Shown: positions 34,803-43,181, counted from the stretch's first letter. The stretch: DNA of 64,000 nt from Jeotgalibacillus sp. S-D1 (GCF_004358665.1 NZ_SMZR01000006.1:1-64000), one strand, 5' to 3'. Numbers and translations: made by a program. The notes: a model not told the origin generated them from the sequence alone.

Positions 34803-36278
34803 ATGAAAAAACATAAGATTGCGATAGGCGGCATTATGCATGAAACGAACACATTTTCAAACTTGCAGGCAACGGTCGATATTTTCAAGCTTTACGAATG
34901 GGAAAACGGACAGGAAATCATTAACAATCATACAGGAGTAAGAGATTATCTTGGCGGCATCATTTCAAAAGGAAAAGAGATGGAAGTGGAACTTATTCCG
35001 ACGTTCTGGGCCAATGCAAATCCAATGGGGCTGATTACGCGGGAAGCATACCAGGAGCTCCTTACTAATTTTTTATCAAGTATAAAACAGATTAGTGACC
35101 TCGATGGAATTTGTCTTGTCCTTCATGGAGGAGGGATAGCAGAGGGTGTTGATGATCTTGAAGGAAATATTTTAGCTGCAGTAAGACAATTAGTCAGCGA
35201 TGATATTCCAATTGTCGCTACGCTTGATTTGCACGCGAATCTGACAGAAAAGATGATAAAAGAAGCGGATGCTTTGTTTGGGGTGAATTTTTATCCCCAT
35301 ACAGACTGTTATGAAAGAGGACAGGAAGCTTTAGAAAAATTAATAAAAATTATCGATGGGGAAATGAAGCCTGTCATGTATTTTGAAAAGCTTCCAATGA
35401 TGATTCCTTCGAGCACATCGTATCTTTCACCTGTTAAAGATATTAACGAGCTTTGCTGGAAATGGGAAAAACAAAAATCTGTAATAGACTGTACTTTTTT
35501 TCATGGATTTTCCCATACAGATATCCCGGATATGAGGGTAGCGGTCCTGACGACTACAGATAACGACAAGGGACTGGCCAGGAAAATCACCAAAAATGTA
35601 AAAGATAAAGTTTGGGATCTTCGTTATGATTTTTATCTTCATCCCCCTGGCCCAAGAGAAGGGTTAGAACAAGCTCTTTCAGTGTCCGGAGGTCCAATTG
35701 TCATGAATGAAACTTCTGATAATCCTGGAGCGGGGGCGCCTGGAGATGGAACCCACTTATTAAAAGAAATGATTGAAATGAACATAGAAAATTCATGTTT
35801 TGGTTTTATATATGATCCCGAAACAGCAGAAGCTGCTCATCAGGCAGGGGCAGGCAGTACTATATCAATTTCACTTGGGGGGAAAACCGATTCTCTGCAC
35901 GGAAAACCATTACCAGTGCATGCATATGTAAAAGTGCTTTCAGATGGAAAGTTTGTTCATAGTACCGAAATGTATCGGGGGAAAAAAATAAATTTAGGAA
36001 AATCAGCGAGGCTTTTAATAGGCAATGTGGACGTCATTGTTTGTTCAGTAAGAGCACAAACATTTGATGAACAAATCTTTAATCTTCACGAAATTGATGT
36101 AACCAAATATAAAATTGTTGCGTTGAAGTCTGAAAATCATTTTCGTTCATCTTTTACCCCTCTGGCTAAAAAAATTATAACGGTAGACTCACCTGGGTTG
36201 AGTTGTTATAATTTACTGAATTTAGATTATCAAAGGGTCAACAGACCGGTATTGCCGCTGGATAATATCGATAAATAG
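34803..36278 (+). CDS. M81 family metallopeptidase (MlrC-like)
   Basis: A 491-residue zinc-dependent hydrolase of the MlrC family, named for the enzyme completing the breakdown of linearised microcystin; other members act on unidentified small peptides or amides. The DUF1485-type N-terminal domain (about 1-290) shows GGIMHETNTFS, LVLHGGGIAEGVDDLEG, ATLDLHANLTEKM and FYPHTDCYERG, the likely metal ligands. The MlrC C-terminal domain begins near 297 (DNPGAGAPGDGTHLL). It follows the importer operon by 59 bp with its own GGAGGAAA site, so it probably acts on the imported peptide in the cytoplasm. Confidence 0.88.
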   Translation: MKKHKIAIGGIMHETNTFSNLQATVDIFKLYEWENGQEIINNHTGVRDYLGGIISKGKEMEVELIPTFWANANPMGLITREAYQELLTNFLSSIKQISDLDGICLVLHGGGIAEGVDDLEGNILAAVRQLVSDDIPIVATLDLHANLTEKMIKEADALFGVNFYPHTDCYERGQEALEKLIKIIDGEMKPVMYFEKLPMMIPSSTSYLSPVKDINELCWKWEKQKSVIDCTFFHGFSHTDIPDMRVAVLTTTDNDKGLARKITKNVKDKVWDLRYDFYLHPPGPREGLEQALSVSGGPIVMNETSDNPGAGAPGDGTHLLKEMIEMNIENSCFGFIYDPETAEAAHQAGAGSTISISLGGKTDSLHGKPLPVHAYVKVLSDGKFVHSTEMYRGKKINLGKSARLLIGNVDVIVCSVRAQTFDEQIFNLHEIDVTKYKIVALKSENHFRSSFTPLAKKIITVDSPGLSCYNLLNLDYQRVNRPVLPLDNIDK

Positions 36279-36310
36279 CAGCAAAGAAGTTCAGCTGATC
36301 CGGTTTAAGC

Positions 36311-37567
36311 TCAAAAATAAATAGGGATATTGAGCTGGTAAATAGCTCTCGGGCGCCCTTTTTGATACGTCATTTCTTCACCTACCACCTTTAGATAGCC
36401 ATTATCGAGAAGTCTTTTTATAATTCGTTCGGTAGATCGGCGTGTTATCTGAAGGTATTCAGCAAGATCTTTAGCTGTAAAATGAAGATCCTGTCGGGAG
36501 CTGCTAAATTGGATAACTTTCGACAGGTTTGCCGGACTTAATTTCGTTTGTTTTGCAATTTCAAATAAGTGGGCATGATCATTTTTCAAGTGTACCTGCT
36601 TATTTATATGAGGGAGAGGTCCAAGTAATTCTTTTTCTTCTGTCAGAATGTATCCATATTTAGCGGCTTCCTCAGATTCAGAAAAAGTTAGAGCTATTTT
36701 GGCATTTTGCTCTGCCTCCTTGATTGTTGCGCCATATCCAAAGCCGAATAAAAAGGAAGTATAATTGCTCATAAAGTTCCGGAGAAAATCTTGTTCCATT
36801 AACGTTTCTATTTCACCCCGGGTGCTGTAGAAAACAGTCATCCCTTCATCAATTTGTTGAAAGGATGCATGAATATGATGGGCAAATGCTCGAATCTGTT
36901 CCTGCGTAAGATCTGCGGAAATATAGCCCGCCGCGACCTGGGAAGCTTTTCTTTTATGCAGTTCAGCTTGTTTTTTTGCATTGTTTAACCCGCTGATTAA
37001 TATTTTTTTCGTTTCTGTGAGTCTAATGGCAGGGACGCCCAGTGCTTGTAATCTGTCATAGACAGCATGAATACTGGTTAGGGCTAAATCAACTTTCCCT
37101 TGTTTCCATAAGGAAAGATGGAAGTTTACAATGGACATTAAATCAAATTGATTTTTTTCCAGCATCGGGCTGAAATTGAGAAACTGTTCATGGTTGAAAC
37201 GGATGTCGATTTCGTTAAATACATTATTGACCACCGAAGAATCGATGTGGTCAATTGAGATTCGGTCCAGGCTGATTTTTCTATTATAAGAGATGGATAG
37301 AAGCGTAGAAGAGATTGTGAACTCATCAGTAACCAAATAAAGGGATGGAATAGGAAGATTTTCTCGAACGGCTTTTGAAAAGTAATAAGGTAATGCGCCT
37401 GAAAAAAAGAGGACATCACAGGATTTCACTTTTCGAATAATCTCTGCTGTGTCTTGTGGTTTTTTATAGATATAGGGATCTATTCTAATATTAGACAGTT
37501 CGGAGGCCGCGGATTTTATTTGGTCTATAAACTCTTTCGATCCTATTACAGCAATATTTATACTCAT
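36311..37567 (-). CDS. Winged-helix transcriptional regulator of the peptide locus
   Basis: A 418-residue protein I cannot assign to a named family. The N-terminal 130 residues look like an alpha/beta sensory domain (MSINIAVIGSKEFIDQI, CDVLFFSGALPYYF). A middle part contains GFGYGATIKEAEQNAKIAL, reminiscent of the degenerate GGDEF-like region of PucR/CdaR-type regulators. The C-terminal 70 residues form a winged helix (FTAKDLAEYLQITRRSTERI). It converges on the metallopeptidase gene and diverges from the epimerase gene. Tandem 11-bp repeats overlap its predicted start site, indicating autoregulation. Confidence 0.72.
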   Translation of the reverse strand: MSINIAVIGSKEFIDQIKSAASELSNIRIDPYIYKKPQDTAEIIRKVKSCDVLFFSGALPYYFSKAVRENLPIPSLYLVTDEFTISSTLLSISYNRKISLDRISIDHIDSSVVNNVFNEIDIRFNHEQFLNFSPMLEKNQFDLMSIVNFHLSLWKQGKVDLALTSIHAVYDRLQALGVPAIRLTETKKILISGLNNAKKQAELHKRKASQVAAGYISADLTQEQIRAFAHHIHASFQQIDEGMTVFYSTRGEIETLMEQDFLRNFMSNYTSFLFGFGYGATIKEAEQNAKIALTFSESEEAAKYGYILTEEKELLGPLPHINKQVHLKNDHAHLFEIAKQTKLSPANLSKVIQFSSSRQDLHFTAKDLAEYLQITRRSTERIIKRLLDNGYLKVVGEEMTYQKGRPRAIYQLNIPIYF

Positions 37568-37583
37568 AGCAGCCTCCTAAAAA

Positions 37584-37605
37584 ATCTATTTAACGTCTAT
37601 TTACC
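37584..37605. promoter_or_regulatory. Tandem 11-bp operator at the regulator gene
   Basis: ATCTATTTAAC is followed directly by GTCTATTTACC. It shares the consensus GWCTRTTTAVC with the pair at 28975-28996 and covers the predicted transcription start of the minus-strand regulator gene, where binding would repress. Confidence 0.62.
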
Positions 37606-37608
37606 GAA

Positions 37609-37638
37609 AATATATCATTTAAAAAGAATAGTTGTAAA
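37609..37638 (-). promoter_or_regulatory. Promoter of the regulator gene
   Basis: On the minus strand TTTACA (37638-37633) and TATATT (37614-37609) are 18 bp apart, so transcription would begin near 37602, inside the tandem repeats. Confidence 0.55.
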
Positions 37639-37655
37639 CAGAAAGGAGTAAAAAT

Positions 37656-38771
37656 ATGAAGATTACTAAAATTGATGTTTATGGAATACAATTCCCATTG
37701 GCAGCACCCTTTGTGATCAGTTACCACACTTACGATAAAATGCCGTCTATTATTGTAAAAATAGAAACGGATGAGGGGATTATTGGATATGGTGAAGGTG
37801 TACCGGATGAACATGTTACCGGTGAAACATGGGAGGGGATCTTTCACATTATCAAAAATACACTGGGACCAGCTGTACTGGGACAAAACCCTATGGAGAT
37901 CGAGAGAATTCACGAAATCATGAATAACGCAATTTACAGTTCACCAACTGCAAAAGCTGCAATTGATATTGCTTGTTTTGATATCCTGGGTAAAAAACTG
38001 CAGCAGCCTGTCTACCAGCTCATTGGAGGCCGTTATCATGAACAGTTTCCAATTACACATGTGTTAAGTATAGGCGAGCCTGAAGACATGGCAAAAGAAG
38101 CGTTAGAAAAAGCAGGTCAGGGGTATGAGTACTTTAAAATTAAAGTAGGAACGGAAGTGGGGAAAGATGTAGAAAGAATTAAGGCAATTCGTTCTCTAAT
38201 TGGTCCCGGCCCCGCTATCCGAGTTGATGTGAACCAGGGCTGGAAAAATAGTTCCACTACACTGCTCGCTTTAGAAAGATTAGAAAAATATCAGATTGAT
38301 TGGATTGAACAGCCGGTAGCTGCGGATGATATGGATGGAATGGCCGAAGTGAAGGCAAAAACGAGGATTCCTTTAATGGTCGATGAGGGGTTAAAAGGAA
38401 CAAGAGAAATGCTGCAAGTTATTCAAAAAAGAGCGGCGGATAAAATTAATATAAAATTGATGAAGTGCGGAGGCATCTATCCTGCAGTTAAATTAGCACA
38501 TCAAGCTGAGCTGGCCGGGTTAGATTGCCAGGTTGGATCAATGGTAGAATCCTCAGTAGGCTCAGCAGCCGGTTTCCATGTGGCTTTTTCCAAGAAAAAC
38601 ATCACAAGCGTCGAACTCACAGGACCATTAAAATTTTCACAGGATATTGGTGATTTACATACGGCTTACCAAGTGCCTTTTATTCGTTTACCAAAACGTG
38701 CGGGCCTGGGGGTTGAAATAGATGAAAGTATTTTAAAAGAATTAACCGTGTTTCAAGATGTCATTCAATAA
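37656..38771 (+). CDS. Enolase-superfamily dipeptide epimerase-like enzyme
   Basis: A 371-residue member of the mandelate racemase/muconate lactonising group, best fitting the L-Ala-D/L-Glu (dipeptide) epimerase branch. It has the capping domain (about 1-120) and barrel motifs FKIKVG (KxK acid/base lysines near 162-164), RVDVNQGW (Asp near 190), WIEQPV (Glu), MVDEG (Asp) and INIKLMKCGG (the opposite lysine near 268). These enzymes invert the alpha carbon of one residue of a dipeptide. The substrate here is unknown. AAAGGAG precedes the ATG. Confidence 0.85.
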   Translation: MKITKIDVYGIQFPLAAPFVISYHTYDKMPSIIVKIETDEGIIGYGEGVPDEHVTGETWEGIFHIIKNTLGPAVLGQNPMEIERIHEIMNNAIYSSPTAKAAIDIACFDILGKKLQQPVYQLIGGRYHEQFPITHVLSIGEPEDMAKEALEKAGQGYEYFKIKVGTEVGKDVERIKAIRSLIGPGPAIRVDVNQGWKNSSTTLLALERLEKYQIDWIEQPVAADDMDGMAEVKAKTRIPLMVDEGLKGTREMLQVIQKRAADKINIKLMKCGGIYPAVKLAHQAELAGLDCQVGSMVESSVGSAAGFHVAFSKKNITSVELTGPLKFSQDIGDLHTAYQVPFIRLPKRAGLGVEIDESILKELTVFQDVIQ

Positions 38772-38787
38772 GGAGGAGCACTGATTA

Positions 38788-39495
38788 ATGGATTCATTAT
38801 ATAAAGGAATAATTAAGAGGAAAAAAGATCAGGTGGAATTCCCCATAATTGTAAGAAGGTTAACGTCCAATGATTTATCGAGCATCCTGCAGGTTCAAAA
38901 AAAGGTGTTAGAGTCTTTGGAGAAAAAAGACATCTTGCAGCCGCTCACTAAGGCGGAATTTCAATATATACTAGATGGAAATGGATTTATGATTGGTGCT
39001 TTCATTGGACCAGAACTGATTTCTTTCCGGGCACTGCTTGTCCCTCCGATCGATGAAGAGCATCTGGGATTAGACGTGGGCTTGCCGGAAACCGAGCTGC
39101 CAAAGGTCATTTACCAGGAAATCTCCAACGTTCTTCCGGAATATCGGGGGAACCAATTGCAGAAGAAACTTGCCCGGCTAATTATGGTGGAATTAGAGAA
39201 AGAAAATCATCATTACCGGTATATTTGCTGTACGGTTGCACCCTTCAACATTCCAAGCCTTAAAGATAAGTTTTCACAGGGGATGCAAATTCGTGCTTTA
39301 AATGACAAACACGGAGGCTTGTTACGTTATGTGTTTTTCCTGGATTTAACTGAAACAGAACCAAAAAAATACAATGAAATAATCCCTGTGAAAATGGGGG
39401 AAACCGCAGCTCAGCAAGAAAAGCTTTCCGCCGGCTTTCGTGGACTGAAAATGGAGAAAAAACAAAATGATCTGTGGGTTTATTATGGACGATGA
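38788..39495 (+). CDS. GNAT-like protein of the peptide locus
   Basis: A 235-residue protein with a GNAT-type core. The acetyl-CoA loop reads LPEYRGNQLQKKLARLIM (about 118-135), preceded by beta strands and followed by a CCTVAPFNIPSL strand-loop as in motif B. It is 16 bp after the epimerase gene with AAGGAGGAG upstream, clearly co-transcribed. It may acetylate the imported peptide or amino acid product. No closer family assignment is possible from sequence alone. Confidence 0.7.
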   Translation: MDSLYKGIIKRKKDQVEFPIIVRRLTSNDLSSILQVQKKVLESLEKKDILQPLTKAEFQYILDGNGFMIGAFIGPELISFRALLVPPIDEEHLGLDVGLPETELPKVIYQEISNVLPEYRGNQLQKKLARLIMVELEKENHHYRYICCTVAPFNIPSLKDKFSQGMQIRALNDKHGGLLRYVFFLDLTETEPKKYNEIIPVKMGETAAQQEKLSAGFRGLKMEKKQNDLWVYYGR

Positions 39496-39607
39496 GGCTG
39501 CAAGGGAAAGATCTTATAAGTTTAATTAGATTTTTTGAGCGGGAATAGAAGTATGATTTCGCGGCCGCACAATACGATTTGACACAATGGAGGTTTTAAA
39601 GGAGCCC

Positions 39608-39735
39608 GGTTCATTTCCGCTGCAGGCGGCGCTTTCCGCGGGGCGGGGGTGAGCAACTTGGATGCTGCGCATCTTCAGTGTCTCACCTTTCCTGCTGCAT
39701 CCCGCTGGAGTCGCCACCTTCCGCTGCAATGAACC
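39608..39735 (+). repeat. 128-bp dispersed intergenic repeat, copy 1
   Basis: It starts GGTTCATT and ends AATGAACC, an 8-bp perfect terminal inverted repeat, with further inner complementarity (CCGCTGCAGGCGGCG, CGCCACCTTCCGC). It differs from copy 2 at 47771-47898 at only about five positions. Both are GC-rich, intergenic and in the same orientation. There is no transposase; it resembles the MITE/REP-like elements common in Bacillaceae. Confidence 0.88.
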
Positions 39736-39775
39736 TATGTATTTTTTCAAGAGGATACCGCATATATAAAAAATA

Positions 39776-39818
39776 AAAACAATGCTCTCACGAAGTTTGT
39801 CGTGAAAGCATTGTTTTG
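39776..39818 (-). terminator. Terminator after helD (bidirectional)
   Basis: AAAACAATGCTCTCACGA pairs with TCGTGAAAGCATTGTTTT. T-rich tracts follow on both strands. Confidence 0.85.
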
Positions 39819-39856
39819 TGTTTTTTTCCACCTATAAGAATCCACTGCATTAACCG

Positions 39857-42193
39857 TCAATCCTGAATCAGGCTTCGCCCCAAAACGTTTTTCAAAAACG
39901 GGCTCGGTTCACCCACGCTGTATAGCTGCAGTTCATGCATCGCCCGGGTACAGGCGGTGTAGAAAACTCTGCGCAGGCTCTCATCGCCATACACCTTTTC
40001 GGACGCGTCATAAATAATGACGGCATCAAATTCAATGCCTTTGGATAAATAGGATGGCACGACGACGATTCCTTGTTCGTATTCAATCGAAGTGCTCTTA
40101 AGGAGTTTGAGTTCTTCTATGGAAGATAGGCCTTCATATGCCCGTATACTTTCCTCGGCGGATTTACATATGATTGCAATGCTTTGATAGCCAAGGCCGC
40201 GCAGATCTTCAACTTTGGAAGCGATATGGCTGTGCAGCTCTGCATGATCGGCAACTTGCTTTAGGGAAGGTCGTTTGCCGTCGCGTTCAAAAGGAATAAT
40301 GCTGTCCCCGTTTGGAACGAGTTTTCTAGTAAATTCAATGATCGGTTTTGTGGATCGATAGCTCCGTGCGATATTGATCACTTCTGTTTCATCCGGTCCG
40401 TACAGATTGACAAGAGTGTGAAAATCAATCATTTCGCTGGCGTGGGCAAATATCGCCTGATTAAAGTCTCCAAGCACGGTCATCTTTGCAGCAGGAAATA
40501 AGCGTTTCATAAACTCAAACTGAAAAGGTGAATAATCCTGTGCCTCATCCACAACAAGATGTTTAATGGAACTGTTGATCTGAAAGCCTAAAATCAGCTC
40601 CCTTAAGAGTAGAAAGGGAGTGGCATCCTCGTAATTCAGTTTATCCTCATCCAGCATTTCTCGCGTTGTTCGACAAATTTCCGACCATTCTGCAGGTGTT
40701 TCCCTGTCTGTGAATGCTTTGAACTGAAGCGGATCCCCAAAAAGTTGTTTATAGATTTCTTTCATATCGATGAATTCAAATGCCCGGATTTGTTTTCTCA
40801 GCGGCTTTAATTTCTGTTGGACAATCAATCTGGCCAGAGCGCTCGGTTCCATTTCATAGTCGCCAATGGATTCTCTTTCAAAGCCGCGTTTTTGGGCTAA
40901 ATATTTATGTGCCTTATGATAATCGTCGTTGCTAAGCAGCTCGATTTCCTCCTGGACCCAGGGCTTGATCCGTTCGGCTTTTTGCGTGTCTTTGGTTTGC
41001 TTAATGAGCCAATCCTTCAGTTTTTCAAGTCTGTTGTGAAACCGCAGGGATGTGTCATGGCTGTAAAATCTGTTTTCTATTTGCTGCGCAGTAACGATGG
41101 GCTTTCCTCTGAAGGTTATATCTATAAATCGCATTCCTGATAACTCTAATGACTGTCTGTATGCTTCGACTGCTTCAAAAAAATGAGTGGAAGCTTTGAA
41201 TTGGATATTCGCAATCCTCAACCTGTACGATGGGCTATTTGCTGCGGTTAAAACATATTCCAGTTGCTCATAGGGATTTTCAACCTCAAATTCTGTACTC
41301 AGCCGATGATCTAAGTATTCCTGAAATGTGACCTGCTGCATATTTTCTTCACCGAGTTCCGGCAGTACATTGGACACGTAGCTGTTAAACATCGTATTAG
41401 GGGAGAATAAAATGATTTGATCAGGATTCAAATGAACCCGATATTTGTACAGCAAATAAGCAATTCGCTGCAGCGCGGCCGATGTTTTGCCGCTGCCAGC
41501 TGCGCCTTGAACAATGAGCAGCCTTCCGTGGTCATGGCGGATGATCCTGTTTTGCTCCTGCTGAATGGTCGCTACGATATTGTGCATCTGTTTGTCAGTT
41601 CCTTTGCCGAGAACCTGCTGTAAAATCTCATCTCCAATGGTCAGACTCGTATCAAACATTGATTGAAGAATCCCGCCGCGAATGAGATATTGCCACTTTT
41701 TCTCCAAAACACCCTGAATTGTGCCTTCTGGTGTTGCATACTCCGCTGGACCAGGCTGGAAATCGTAATAGACACTCGAGACGGGAGCCCTCCAATCATA
41801 GATCAGGAAATTTTCACCGCTGGAATCACTAAGCGAGGAGATCCCAATATAGATTTGTTCCATTTTGGATGTGCCTGCTTCGCTAAAATCGATCCGCCCG
41901 AAGTAGGGAGATTCCTGCATTCGGTTCAGCTTTGTTAATCGCCTGGATGCATGCCTATGGGTGCTTTGACTTACGGACAGCGCTTGAGCTTCCTGTCGCA
42001 GCCCGATAATGGTCTCCAGGTAATCATCAAAGGTATCCGTATTCACCCTGACCTCATCCCAAAAGTGCTTGCGGATCTGGACAACTTCGCCCCTGCGTTT
42101 GGAAGTTTCTTTTTCCAATCTGCTGATTTCGTCCGTGATGGTCTCCATTACGATATCCACTCGTTTTTGCTCCTGCTGCAGCTTTGGATTCAT
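39857..42193 (-). CDS. helD: RNA polymerase recycling ATPase HelD
   Basis: UvrD-like motor that removes RNA polymerase stalled on DNA or nucleic acid after termination. 778 residues. A long N-terminal antiparallel coiled coil (about 1-65; rich in Glu, Arg and Lys) enters the secondary channel. A helicase domain follows with Walker A QGAAGSGKTSAALQRIA (near 232), Walker B HLVVDEAQDYSPFQ (near 565) and C-terminal motifs (INIARSYRST; FYTACTRAMHEL). This is the Bacillus class of HelD. A weak ribosome site AAGGAG precedes the ATG. Confidence 0.92.
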   Translation of the reverse strand: MNPKLQQEQKRVDIVMETITDEISRLEKETSKRRGEVVQIRKHFWDEVRVNTDTFDDYLETIIGLRQEAQALSVSQSTHRHASRRLTKLNRMQESPYFGRIDFSEAGTSKMEQIYIGISSLSDSSGENFLIYDWRAPVSSVYYDFQPGPAEYATPEGTIQGVLEKKWQYLIRGGILQSMFDTSLTIGDEILQQVLGKGTDKQMHNIVATIQQEQNRIIRHDHGRLLIVQGAAGSGKTSAALQRIAYLLYKYRVHLNPDQIILFSPNTMFNSYVSNVLPELGEENMQQVTFQEYLDHRLSTEFEVENPYEQLEYVLTAANSPSYRLRIANIQFKASTHFFEAVEAYRQSLELSGMRFIDITFRGKPIVTAQQIENRFYSHDTSLRFHNRLEKLKDWLIKQTKDTQKAERIKPWVQEEIELLSNDDYHKAHKYLAQKRGFERESIGDYEMEPSALARLIVQQKLKPLRKQIRAFEFIDMKEIYKQLFGDPLQFKAFTDRETPAEWSEICRTTREMLDEDKLNYEDATPFLLLRELILGFQINSSIKHLVVDEAQDYSPFQFEFMKRLFPAAKMTVLGDFNQAIFAHASEMIDFHTLVNLYGPDETEVINIARSYRSTKPIIEFTRKLVPNGDSIIPFERDGKRPSLKQVADHAELHSHIASKVEDLRGLGYQSIAIICKSAEESIRAYEGLSSIEELKLLKSTSIEYEQGIVVVPSYLSKGIEFDAVIIYDASEKVYGDESLRRVFYTACTRAMHELQLYSVGEPSPFLKNVLGRSLIQD

Positions 42194-42225
42194 GCAAACA
42201 CTCCTTAAAAAATTTAATAAAAGGG

Positions 42226-42255
42226 TTGACGTATAAATGAGTTTGGTAGTATAAT
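42226..42255 (+). promoter_or_regulatory. Strong sigma-A promoter candidate with no gene directly behind it
   Basis: TTGACG (42226-42231) and TATAAT (42250-42255) are 18 bp apart on the plus strand. A terminator lies about 180 bp downstream, before the next gene. Confidence 0.55.
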
Positions 42256-42261
42256 TAAATT

Positions 42262-42461
42262 AGGATAAATATACTTAAAATCAAATATTTAATACATATC
42301 TATATAAATTTACCACAGGAACTCCTTTTTTTCAATGTGTTAATTTAAGGTTTTCCTTAATCTAGTACTACTCTTTCGTTAATTCCTCAGTATGGGGCAG
42401 AACTTCATTCATTATGATGAGCAAAAGTCAAAAACCGACAATCAAATTTGTCGGTTTTTTT
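42262..42461 (+). ncRNA. Putative small transcript or leader ending in a terminator
   Basis: The interval between the promoter at 42226-42255 and the hairpin AAAACCGACAA/TTGTCGGTTTT (42431-42461, followed by T residues) has no credible frame. It could be a roughly 200-nt small RNA, or an attenuated leader of the SRPBCC gene at 42592. No known riboswitch motif is recognised. Confidence 0.35.
42431..42461 (+). terminator. Terminator in the helD-SRPBCC intergenic region
   Basis: AAAACCGACAA pairs with TTGTCGGTTTT, followed by TTT. Confidence 0.8.
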
Positions 42462-42591
42462 GTCCATGTATTCCTCCATAAGTCTAAATTGCTCATGCAA
42501 AAATGGTTAAGTGGAATATTTTCGATAAAGCGGACTGCACTACTTTTTGGAGTTACTTGTGTAAATAGTGTTTTATACAAAAGAGGAGTGA

Positions 42592-43086
42592 ATGAATATG
42601 ACAAATCCATCAAGCAATCGAATCGATTCTGCATCAAGAGTGATAATGGCATCACCAAAAGCCATTTATCATGCATTTATGGATCCTGAAGCGTTGGGTG
42701 TATGGCTCCCGCCGGAAGGGATGTCAGCTCATATTGACAGCTATGACCCTCGTCCAGGAGGGACATACAGAATAACGCTCATTTACGAAAATGAATCTTC
42801 AGGTCATGGAAAGACCTCGGAAAATACGGATGTATCCCAAGGGCGATTTCTGGAGCTGGTTCCGGATACAAAAATTGTTCAATCCGTCAATTTCAATTCA
42901 GACGATCCTTCTTTCTCAGGTGAGATGATACAGACCTGGTACCTGGAAGCTCTGTCAGAAGGCACAAGGGTTATAATTGTGTGTGAAAATGTACCGCCAG
43001 GAATACGAAAAGAGGATCACGATACAGGGTTAAGATCGACACTTGAGAATCTTGCTTCCTTTGCTAAAAATTTTGACGAAAGTTGA
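42592..43086 (+). CDS. SRPBCC (AHSA1-like) family protein
   Basis: A 164-residue START-like helix-grip protein. It opens with the typical RVIMASPKAIYHAFMDPEALGVWLPP, followed by GGTYRITLIY, GRFLELVPDTKIVQSVNF and a C-terminal helix (GLRSTLENLASFAKNF). Such proteins bind hydrophobic ligands or act in stress responses; no specific function is assigned. The ATG at 42592 follows GAGGAG; a second ATG two codons on is possible. Confidence 0.82.
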   Translation: MNMTNPSSNRIDSASRVIMASPKAIYHAFMDPEALGVWLPPEGMSAHIDSYDPRPGGTYRITLIYENESSGHGKTSENTDVSQGRFLELVPDTKIVQSVNFNSDDPSFSGEMIQTWYLEALSEGTRVIIVCENVPPGIRKEDHDTGLRSTLENLASFAKNFDES

Positions 43087-43138
43087 ATGGAGCTTAACTT
43101 CAGCAAACGGGCTGTAAAATGGTATACACAAAGAAAAA

Positions 43139-43164
43139 GGCCTTCTCTCATAATAAAGAAGGCC
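43139..43164 (-). terminator. Terminator of the ABC exporter gene
   Basis: GGCCTTCT and AGAAGGCC stem. On the minus strand it is followed by TTTTTC. Confidence 0.75.
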
Positions 43165-43181
43165 CGCTCTATTCTCTATTT

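Noticed and set aside
39526-39831. Short minus-strand frame shared with 47596-47892 and giving near-identical peptides
   Set aside because: Both come from the 128-bp dispersed repeat; the similarity is at the DNA level and coding is not supported.
42592-43086. SRPBCC protein as part of a toxin-antitoxin or polyketide module
   Set aside because: No partner gene is adjacent; it is a single gene flanked by terminators.
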